Assembly: GCA_023441845.1 (NCBI GenBank)
Contig: JAEZNF010000579.1
Location: 1-6,106 of the forward strand
Length of the DNA: 6,106 bases
Origin: Bacillota bacterium
GTDB taxonomy: Bacteria; Bacillota; Clostridia; Acetivibrionales; DSM-2933
Direction: 5' to 3'
Shown: one piece after another, positions 1 through 5,693 of the stretch
Layout: each line of letters opens with the position of its first letter
Position numbering within the stretch: position 1 is the first letter of the stretch
The notes under the pieces: generated by a model
Told to the model about the DNA's origin: nothing
What the model saw: the letters and a program-made list of their open reading frames with translations, nothing else
The model's database searches: none
Position numbers and translations under genes: made by a program

Positions 1-1407
1 TACTGTAATTATCAACATAAGTACCGAAAGGACTACAAGGCCGGGAATATTTAATTCTCCGCGTTTTATGGATTTGTCTTCGTTGTTGCCGAAAAACATT
101 TTTAAAGTGGTGAATGTTATACCGGCAAATATTATTGCGATTAATAGAAGGAATATAATGGTAAGTATAAAATGTTGTCTGCCGACGGCTGAAATGGCAA
201 CGGCAACCTCGCTGAAGAATACGCTAAATGGGGGCATTCCCGATATGGCAAAAAAACCAAGAAGGAATATTGTTCCTGTTACCGGCATTGTTTTAAGAAT
301 TCCCCGTACCTTTGAGATTTCTTTGGTTTTATACTTAAGGTATATGTTTCCTGACGTCAAAAACAGCATGGACTTTGTAAAAGCGTGGTTAATCATATGG
401 AAGAATGCAGCGAATATTGAAGCAGGAGTAAATATACCCAGGGCAAACGTTATTATCCCCATATGCTCTATGCTGGAATAAGCCAATAGGCGTTTGTAAT
501 CCTTCTGCGAAATGATAAAGACCGCAGCGGTTGCTATTGAAAGCAGTCCCATGGTTATTAAAAGCCTTTGGGTGAATGCTGTGTTTCCGCCTAAGTTTTT
601 ATTGACTATTGAAAGAACCCTGATGATTCCATATAATGCACTATTCAAAAGTACTCCCGATAAGAGTGCGCTGATTGGCGACGGAGCCTGGCTGTGTGCG
701 TCGGGAAGCCATGTATGCATTGGAGCAAGACCAACTTTTGTACCGAAGCCTACCAGAACAAATATAAAAGATATTTTTAAGATACTTCCGTGTAGCATAC
801 CTGCGTTTTCATAAAGGAAAAGCCAGTTTAAAGGTGCTTTTGAACCGTGGAATACCTGTACTGACGAAAAGTACAGGAAAACAATTCCCAAAAGTGCCAG
901 AGCGATGCCTACCGAACAGATAATTACATATTTCCAGGCCGCTTCTATCGAATGCTTGTTATTGTAAAAGCCTACAAGGAAAGCTGACGCAAGGGTTGTG
1001 GCTTCGATTGCTATCCACATAAGCCCCAGGTTTTGTGTTGTTACTACCACTAGCATTGTAAAAATAAATGCATAGGTCAGGCTGTAGAAAATCTTAATTC
1101 TTTTCATATCAATAACTTTATGCTTAAATTCCTCATCCAGGTATTTTATAGAGTATATACATACCATGAAGCCTATGATTAATATAATATCCAATATTAT
1201 AACACTTAGAGAGTCAATATAAAAAAGTCCACCTATTATGTTCCAGTTGATTGTTCCATTGTTTAGAACCTCATATGTTATGAAAAATGAGATTAAAAGA
1301 AGCAGGAAAGCCCCTATGGAATTTATTACATGTGCTACGGACTTGTTTTTGACAGTCCAGAACAGTAACGAAAATATTAATGGAATTATTAAAACTAAAG
1401 CGGTCAT
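1..1407 (-). CDS. hyfF: Hydrogenase-4 component F-like antiporter subunit (3' end cut by window edge)
   Basis: This is a polytopic membrane protein of the NuoL/M/N and Mrp-antiporter family, closest in type to HyfF. It would form a proton- or ion-translocating channel in the membrane arm of a group-4 hydrogenase complex. Reading leftward from ATG at 1407, 469 codons are open to the window edge. HyfF is usually about 480-530 residues, so only the C-terminus is missing. Family residues are visible: the TM5 glutamate in WIAIEATTLAS (E135), E155 in IEAAWKY, the TM7 lysine in FGTKVGLAPMHTWLPDAH (K224), KRLLAYSSIEHMG (K306, E314), INHAFTKS (H341, K345) and a late glutamate in PPFSVFFSE (E400). The start lies 4 nt after the hyfE stop. 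AAAGGA (1415-1420) lies 7 nt upstream of it and overlaps the end of hyfE, so translation is probably coupled. HyfD is the main alternative, but the position directly after hyfE and the motif pattern favour HyfF. Confidence 0.92.
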   Translation of the reverse strand, partial: MTALVLIIPLIFSLLFWTVKNKSVAHVINSIGAFLLLLISFFITYEVLNNGTINWNIIGGLFYIDSLSVIILDIILIIGFMVCIYSIKYLDEEFKHKVIDMKRIKIFYSLTYAFIFTMLVVVTTQNLGLMWIAIEATTLASAFLVGFYNNKHSIEAAWKYVIICSVGIALALLGIVFLYFSSVQVFHGSKAPLNWLFLYENAGMLHGSILKISFIFVLVGFGTKVGLAPMHTWLPDAHSQAPSPISALLSGVLLNSALYGIIRVLSIVNKNLGGNTAFTQRLLITMGLLSIATAAVFIISQKDYKRLLAYSSIEHMGIITFALGIFTPASIFAAFFHMINHAFTKSMLFLTSGNIYLKYKTKEISKVRGILKTMPVTGTIFLLGFFAISGMPPFSVFFSEVAVAISAVGRQHFILTIIFLLLIAIIFAGITFTTLKMFFGNNEDKSIKRGELNIPGLVVLSVLMLIITV

Positions 1408-1411
1408 TTGT

Positions 1412-2068
1412 TTATCCTTTCAAATTTCTCAATTTATTTATATCTATGGAATCGAAGTTTTCATTTATCCGAAATACCAGGACTCCCATGATTAAAACTG
1501 CTACAAGAACATCGAAGAATAAACCTAGCTCAACTATCATAGGCATACCTTCGGTTGTTAGTATTGCAGTTGCGAAAAGCCCGTTTTCCATGACCAGGAA
1601 GCCTATTATTTGGCCGATGGCCTTTTTCCTGCTTATCATGAAGAAAAAGCCTATCAAAATTACCGATATGGAATTTACAAGGAATACCTTAATCTGTGAG
1701 TCCTTGATATCGTCAATTGTAGATACCGAAAAAAAGCTTAAAACCACCAATGCACAGCAAATGAGGATCGATATGGGGATGTTTAAAAAGAAATCCTTTT
1801 GAACCTTGTACTCGACTTTTTTTACGGTTGTTTTTAAAAGCCTGGGTATAAATATTACTTTAACTGCAAGGGTTATGACGCAGACAATGAGGACTTCAAA
1901 GCTCCCTTTGGTATAAAGCTCATGGCCGCCTATAATACCGGCCAATATGGCTAAAAGAAGAGATTGGAGTCTGAAAGTTTTTATATATGAGTTTATTCTC
2001 TTATTTGCCACAAGTATAAAGGAAAACACAAGTATTAAAATTGATAAAAGATTTAAATAATTATCCAT
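1412..2068 (-). CDS. hyfE: Hydrogenase-4 component E-like membrane subunit
   Basis: This is a small membrane subunit of 218 residues; the family is typically about 215-220. It belongs to the NuoK/MrpC-related HyfE group and sits between the antiporter-like subunits and the NuoH-like anchor. About six or seven hydrophobic segments are visible, at roughly residues 5-22, 36-50, 56-76, 95-115, 127-146, 150-171 and 178-199. Acidic residues sit inside the late membrane segments, in GFLVMENGLF (E161) and IVELGLFFDVLVAVL (E180, D186), as expected for proton-path residues. The start is ATG 2068, with GGAGG five bases upstream. An in-frame TTG at 2080 would add MEVI but abuts that Shine-Dalgarno sequence, so it is unlikely. 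The gene overlaps the end of hyfC by 8 bp, and hyfF begins 4 nt after its stop, so all are likely on one mRNA. The function is inferred from the family; nothing here shows which ion is moved. Confidence 0.9.
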   Translation of the reverse strand: MDNYLNLLSILILVFSFILVANKRINSYIKTFRLQSLLLAILAGIIGGHELYTKGSFEVLIVCVITLAVKVIFIPRLLKTTVKKVEYKVQKDFFLNIPISILICCALVVLSFFSVSTIDDIKDSQIKVFLVNSISVILIGFFFMISRKKAIGQIIGFLVMENGLFATAILTTEGMPMIVELGLFFDVLVAVLIMGVLVFRINENFDSIDINKLRNLKG

Positions 2069-3020
2069 TATAACCTCCAAGTACGAAGTACTGTATAAAT
2101 CCTAAAAACGCCATTATAAATGAAAGTGCAGCCAGATTGGGTACACTGAACAGCCTTAATTTAACGGTGCTAACTTCTGCTATGGCTATAAGAACTGAGA
2201 CTACAATAACTTTTAGGACATACAATACTAATGAAATAACTACTGCAAGCAATAAACTTCCTGCCGGGATCAAACCGTCAAGTGGTATGAACAGGTTAAC
2301 AAATAGTGTGATAAGAAGAAGCTGCTTTATTGAAGCTCCCCATTCCATAAGCGCCAGATGCCTTCCCGAGTATTCAAGAAGCATGGCCTCATGAACCATA
2401 GTAAGTTCAAGGTGTGTTGCAGGATCATCAACGGGTATTCTGGATGTTTCAGCTAATATAATGAGGAAAATTGCCATCAGTGATAACATAAAAACCGGTT
2501 GTATGACCGAAATGCCCATGGAAGCTGACGTATTCATCATGCTGAAAATTGAGGTGGACTTGGAAATCAGGCCTATGGTAAACATACATACCATTAATGA
2601 AGGCTCTATAAGGGATGAAATCATCATCTCCCTGCTGCTGCCCATCCCGCCGAAGGTACTGCCTGTATCAAGCCCTGCAAGTGTCATGAAAAACCTGCCC
2701 ATAGCCAAAAGGTATACAACAAATATGATATCGCCTGTAAAACCAACAGGGGAGAGCTTAAGGCTAACAGGTACAAAAAGACCCGCCAGTAAGGCTGTTA
2801 TAAAGAATATATAAGGCGCTGCTTTAAAAATCCATGAAGCTGTCCCTGACACGACGGTGTCCTTTTTAAGAAGCTTTATAATGTCATAGTAAAGCTGTAA
2901 AAGGGGCGGCCCTTTCCTTTTCTGGGACAGAGCCTTTATCTTCTTTATTATGCCGTTTATGAGCGGCGCTAATAAAACCATTGTCAATAATTGAACAAGT
3001 AAGTATACGATTAAATCCAT
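2061..3020 (-). CDS. hyfC: Hydrogenase-4 component C-like (NuoH/HycD family) membrane anchor
   Basis: This 319-residue integral membrane protein belongs to the complex I subunit 1 (NuoH)/HycD/HyfC/EchB family. In such complexes it joins the soluble Ni-Fe/Fe-S arm to the membrane arm and carries the charged path for coupling electron flow to ion movement. Visible family signatures are KRKGPPLLQLYYDIIKL (about residues 34-50), the loop DTGSTFGGMGSSRE (118-131), and a long acidic loop from ETSRIPVDDPATHLELT (191-207) through VHEAMLLEYSGRHLALMEW (209-227), followed by KLRLFSVPN near the C-terminus. The second loop, with E191, D198, D199, E205, E211 and E216, is the hallmark of the HyfC/HycD branch. 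The length fits the family. The ATG at 3020 is preceded by AAGGAG (3030-3035), which overlaps the hyfB stop codon. It starts 13 nt after hyfB and its end overlaps hyfE by 8 bp. No truncation or missing key residue is apparent. Confidence 0.94.
   Translation of the reverse strand: MDLIVYLLVQLLTMVLLAPLINGIIKKIKALSQKRKGPPLLQLYYDIIKLLKKDTVVSGTASWIFKAAPYIFFITALLAGLFVPVSLKLSPVGFTGDIIFVVYLLAMGRFFMTLAGLDTGSTFGGMGSSREMMISSLIEPSLMVCMFTIGLISKSTSIFSMMNTSASMGISVIQPVFMLSLMAIFLIILAETSRIPVDDPATHLELTMVHEAMLLEYSGRHLALMEWGASIKQLLLITLFVNLFIPLDGLIPAGSLLLAVVISLVLYVLKVIVVSVLIAIAEVSTVKLRLFSVPNLAALSFIMAFLGFIQYFVLGGYNG
2074..2078 (-). promoter_or_regulatory. Ribosome binding site that fixes the hyfE start
   Basis: The minus strand reads GGAGG here, five bases before the ATG at 2068. 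A TTG two bases further upstream (2080) is in frame but touches this Shine-Dalgarno sequence, so a ribosome positioned by it would start at the ATG. The site lies inside the last codons of hyfC, consistent with coupled translation. Confidence 0.8.
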
Positions 3021-3033
3021 TATCTATATCTCC

Positions 3034-5079
3034 TTAATTTAACCCGTAGTATAGTAAAAATGCAGCAGTGGTAATAAAAATATAAATAAGATAGGTATGA
3101 ATACTACCGGTTTGAACTGCACCTCTGACTTTTTTTGTAGAACGCGTGAAAAACGTGGTGAGTGGTATATATAAATATTTTTCAAATACCGACTGTGTTG
3201 TAACAACATAATGCATTGACTTGGGATAGTATGGGGAAGAGCCCTCTTCTATCTGCAATTCCCTTGTAGGTCTGAAAATTGCTCTTAATACTATCCTCAA
3301 GGGTTTGGAAAATCCGGTGGCGCTGTACTGCATTCTGGAATTTAAGTTTCTGAAACCGCAGTCCCATGTATTATATTTTCTTTCTTTTGATTGACGGCCT
3401 GCAAATCTGACAAACAAAAATACAATTACCGTTAAAATTATGCCTGCGGTTAATGCTGCGATGGGTGAAACGGAATTTACACCTGCTTTAAGGGGATAAT
3501 ATATAAATGAGAATGCGCCTTTCATGTCAGGCAGTACGGAAGCACCGAAAATACCAAGGGTTACTTTATCCAGCAGCTTTAATACAAGAATGGGGAAGAG
3601 CCCGATTATTAAACATGACAAAGAGAGAAGCCCCATTCCTGCAAGCATTGACTTAGGCACTTCTTTGGCCTCTTTAGCTTCATCGCTTCTAGGAAGACCC
3701 AGGAATGATATTCCGAAGCATTTCACAAAACTTGCAGCAGCCAGTGCGCCGGCCATTGCCAGAGCGGCAACGGTGACTATGATTATGAGCCTTACACCGG
3801 GTATACTGATTCCTATTATGTTGAAAAGTGATTGATATGTGAGCCACTCACTTACAAATCCGTTAAACGGGGGAATAGCCGATATTGCCAATGAAGCTAT
3901 GAGGAAGAAGATGCTTGTATAAGGCATTTTCTTTATTAATCCGCCTAATTTTTCAATGTTTTTAGTGTGTACGGAATATTGTATGGCTCCTGCCCCAAGG
4001 AAAAGTATTCCTTTATAGAGCGCATGGTTTAAAACGTGTAGAAGCGAAGCCATAAGTGAAAGTGAAGCCAGGGCGGTATGGCCTTTTGAATATGCATAAG
4101 ACGATAACCCCAGACCGATCAGGATAATACCTATGTTTTCTATACTGCAGTATGCCAGAAGCCTTTTTATGTTTTGTTCCATGAAAGCATAGGCAACACC
4201 AAGTATTGTGGAGACTGCTCCGATTACCAGCATGATAATTCCCCACCACTCATACTGTGTACCCAGACTGCCTAAAATAAAGCGTATCATACCGAATATG
4301 GCGGTTTTAATCATAATACCCGACATAAGTGCCGATACATTGCTTGGAGCTGCGGGATGGGCGTATGGCAGCCAGATGTGAAGCGGAATTATTCCGGCTT
4401 TTGTACCGAACCCAATAAGTAAGCAAAGGAATACTGCATTTTTAGCAAGGGATGGCATTTGGTTGTTGACCAAACCAATATCAAAAGATCCCGTATATGT
4501 ATATAAGATAATAAATGCTACTGTAAGAAAAGCTGTTGCGATATGTGTCATGATAAGATAAATAATCCCGGCTTTTTGATTTTCCTCTTTATCGCCTTCA
4601 TATACCACCAGAAAGAATGAGGTAAGGGACATGATTTCCCAGGATACAAGAAATATCAGCATGTTACCCGAGAGGAAAACCGATATTATCGATATTATGA
4701 AGATACCCATAAGGAAATTGAAAATTCCTACGTTCCTTTTACCGTAGTAATGTGATAGATAACCCATTGAGTATATGGACACACAAAGGGTCAATACCGA
4801 CAGCGCGAGTATAAAGAAGGCTGAAAGCCTGTCCATACTAAAACTGAATGATATAAAAGGTATGGTTGTTTGGAAGTTTCCCAGCTTTGTAATGTCTTTA
4901 CCGGAGAGTAAATGTGCCAAAGAAGCTGTAATCCCGAACAGTGAAGCTAAACAAAAAATTAAACCCGGTATAACATTGGAAAGTTTGTGGTTTCTTTGAA
5001 AGACAAAAGAAATCAAGCTCCCTAATAAAAACAATATTAGGGTGAATAATACTGTAAAAGAACTATTAAAAATGCACAT
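3034..5079 (-). CDS. hyfB: Hydrogenase-4 component B-like antiporter subunit
   Basis: This 681-residue polytopic membrane protein is of the HyfB/HycC type (NuoL/MrpA-like) and is the first gene of the operon. It is predicted to be an ion-translocating subunit of the hydrogenase membrane arm. Key residues visible are the TM5 glutamate in LVSWEIMSLTS (E148), the TM7 lysine in FGTKAGIIPLHIWLPYAHPAAPS (K227, H234), KRLLAYCSIENIG (K305), LNHALYKGILF (H352, K356) and PPFNGFVSEW (E411). The antiporter core is followed by the HyfB-type C-terminal extension: TWDCG at 571-575, a polar cytoplasmic stretch (about 560-655) and a final membrane helix (about 658-680). The length is close to that of HyfB and longer than HycC. 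An in-frame stop (5089-5091) lies just upstream, so the ATG at 5079 is the first usable start. AGGGGG (5085-5090) lies 5 nt upstream. No hyfA-like ferredoxin gene precedes it. Upstream are candidate promoters and two dyad elements. Confidence 0.94.
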   Translation of the reverse strand: MCIFNSSFTVLFTLILFLLGSLISFVFQRNHKLSNVIPGLIFCLASLFGITASLAHLLSGKDITKLGNFQTTIPFISFSFSMDRLSAFFILALSVLTLCVSIYSMGYLSHYYGKRNVGIFNFLMGIFIISIISVFLSGNMLIFLVSWEIMSLTSFFLVVYEGDKEENQKAGIIYLIMTHIATAFLTVAFIILYTYTGSFDIGLVNNQMPSLAKNAVFLCLLIGFGTKAGIIPLHIWLPYAHPAAPSNVSALMSGIMIKTAIFGMIRFILGSLGTQYEWWGIIMLVIGAVSTILGVAYAFMEQNIKRLLAYCSIENIGIILIGLGLSSYAYSKGHTALASLSLMASLLHVLNHALYKGILFLGAGAIQYSVHTKNIEKLGGLIKKMPYTSIFFLIASLAISAIPPFNGFVSEWLTYQSLFNIIGISIPGVRLIIIVTVAALAMAGALAAASFVKCFGISFLGLPRSDEAKEAKEVPKSMLAGMGLLSLSCLIIGLFPILVLKLLDKVTLGIFGASVLPDMKGAFSFIYYPLKAGVNSVSPIAALTAGIILTVIVFLFVRFAGRQSKERKYNTWDCGFRNLNSRMQYSATGFSKPLRIVLRAIFRPTRELQIEEGSSPYYPKSMHYVVTTQSVFEKYLYIPLTTFFTRSTKKVRGAVQTGSIHTYLIYIFITTAAFLLYYGLN

Positions 5080-5101
5080 AATGGCCCCCTAATGATTTTA
5101 A

Positions 5102-5130
5102 GCATGATTTGACAGCATAATAAATCATGC
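5102..5130 (-). promoter_or_regulatory. Inverted repeat/hairpin in the hyfB leader
   Basis: GCATGATTT (5102-5110) and AAATCATGC (5122-5130) are exact reverse complements separated by 11 bases. In the hyf-sense direction this would form a 9-bp stem ending about 11 nt before the hyfB Shine-Dalgarno sequence. With the nearer candidate promoter it would sit at the very 5' end of the mRNA. It could be an operator for a dimeric regulator or an mRNA-protecting hairpin. There is no U-run after it, so it is not a classical terminator. Confidence 0.55.
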
Positions 5131-5139
5131 AAAATACAA

Positions 5140-5168
5140 TTTATATATTCTTTTGCAGTTTAAGACAA
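5140..5168 (-). promoter_or_regulatory. Candidate proximal promoter for the hyf operon
   Basis: On the minus strand, TTGTCT (5163-5168) is followed after 17 bases by TATAAA (5140-5145), a four-of-six and a five-of-six match to the sigma-A boxes with ideal spacing. The start point would be near 5133, giving a leader of about 54 nt. The -35 box lies inside one arm of the 41-bp palindrome, so a protein bound there could control it. In AT-rich DNA such matches occur by chance. Confidence 0.4.
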
Positions 5169-5198
5169 TCAATTTTTAAAAAATTAACTTTCTTAAAC
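5158..5198 (-). promoter_or_regulatory. 41-bp imperfect palindrome upstream of hyfB
   Basis: Outer arms GTTTAAGA (5158-5165) and TCTTAAAC (5191-5198) and inner arms AATTTTT (5171-5177) and AAAAATT (5179-5185) share one centre at 5178. Of 20 facing pairs, 17 are Watson-Crick. On hyf-sense RNA two of the three mismatches become G-U pairs, leaving one A-G mismatch. In the other orientation they remain A-C or C-A. It is either a large operator or a leader hairpin. The stretch leaving it in the hyf direction is not U-rich, so terminator activity is unlikely. Confidence 0.5.
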
Positions 5199-5278
5199 CG
5201 CACTAGTGTGTAGTGTACCTCAAATACTAAAATAAGGAAAGTTGATAATGTACTACAGCTTATAACCGAACAAATTAT

Positions 5279-5306
5279 ATTATACTTCTATAAAATTAAA
5301 TTTCAA
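5279..5306 (-). promoter_or_regulatory. Candidate distal promoter for the hyf operon
   Basis: The minus strand reads TTGAAA (5301-5306), then 16 bases, then TATAAT (5279-5284), with a second overlapping TATAAT at 5274-5279. This is the best sigma-A match upstream of hyfB (five of six and six of six). Transcription would begin near 5272 and give a leader of about 193 nt containing both the 41-bp palindrome and the 9-bp hairpin. The spacing is one base short of ideal. Confidence 0.45.
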
Positions 5307-5494
5307 TAGAAAAATTCGGGCAGTAATAGGAATAGTAGTGGTTACCAAAGAACGGAATATCACTGAACTCAGATATATAGTGCGTTACAGGAGAAATTAA
5401 TATAATCTGGAAAAGTTAAATTCTTATTTAAATATAACATACATTCAACTTTCCCATTTTGATTGATGAGGCTATTTATAAGGAATAAAAATCA

Positions 5495-5625
5495 ATGGAA
5501 TTTGAAAATCGTAAAAGCGTTTGATGTACTGGAATGAATGGCTGCATGAAAATGATGATGGGAAAGCTGAATATGTGAATTTAAGAGTTATGAGTTTCCA
5601 GATATCAGGCACAATTTGTATTTGA
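5495..5625 (+). other. Two tiny overlapping reading frames, possible small peptide or gene remnant
   Basis: An ATG at 5495 with AAGGAA nearby upstream opens a 9-codon frame (MEFENRKSV) that stops at 5522-5524. The stop overlaps a second ATG at 5524 as TGATG. That opens a 33-codon frame whose product starts MYWNEWLHENDDGKAEYVN and stops at 5623-5625. The composition (Trp, charged residues) looks more like coding sequence than the surrounding AT-rich DNA. A one-base frameshift would fuse the two frames. I recognise no family. It may be a decayed gene end, a small translated leader, or chance. The rightward promoter overlaps its end. Confidence 0.2.
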
Positions 5626-5651
5626 ATGCTTCTGTGATTATGTAGTATAAT
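5622..5651 (+). promoter_or_regulatory. Candidate promoter of the lipoprotein gene
   Basis: TTGAAT (5622-5627) and a perfect TATAAT (5646-5651) are separated by 18 bases. The start point would be about 5658, leaving a short leader of roughly 36 nt that includes the ribosome binding site. Position and orientation fit the gene beginning at 5694. Confidence 0.6.
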
Positions 5652-5693
5652 ATGTCAGAGCAATACATAGTCTAAAGGATGGAGTGCATACAA

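Larger units (their letters stand above)
5080..5693. other. Divergent intergenic region, no convincing gene
   Basis: This 614-bp AT-rich gap separates the leftward hyf operon from the rightward lipoprotein gene. I see no RNA gene, no terminator (none is needed between divergent genes) and no complete protein-coding gene of recognised family. It holds three candidate promoters, a 41-bp palindrome, a 9-bp-arm inverted repeat, and a short dyad CACTA-N5-TAGTG (5201-5215). GGAAAGTTGA at 5236-5245 is exactly mirrored as TCAACTTTCC at 5445-5454. Two tiny overlapping reading frames lie near 5495-5625. A candidate intrinsic structure called riboswitch or sRNA could not be recognised by its conserved core. 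Confidence 0.7.

Noticed and set aside
68..481. Rightward open frame of 137 codons opposite hyfF
   Set aside because: It is antisense to a gene with clear antiporter motifs across the same span. Its product has no recognisable domain and no proper ribosome binding site was seen.
1380..1802. Rightward open frame of 140 codons opposite the end of hyfE
   Set aside because: It is a shadow of hyfE, which has a good start signal, family motifs and operon position. The opposing product is basic and featureless.
3182..4249. Leftward open frames in other phases inside hyfB (3182-3367 and 4013-4249)
   Set aside because: They lie wholly within hyfB on the same strand in another phase and lack their own start signals; hyfB is continuous and full length.
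5158..5198. Intrinsic transcription terminator
   Set aside because: The stem is almost wholly A-T and no U-run follows in either direction; between divergent promoters a terminator has no obvious role.
5607..5625. GGCAC followed by TTTG as a possible sigma-54 promoter, as used by some formate hydrogenlyase operons
   Set aside because: The GC element at the required distance is missing, it points away from hyfB, and it is better explained by the sigma-A promoter next to it.
5080..5693. CRISPR array, tRNA, or known riboswitch
   Set aside because: No regularly spaced direct repeats, no cloverleaf with a T-loop GTTCRA pattern and no riboswitch core sequence that I recognise were found on either strand.
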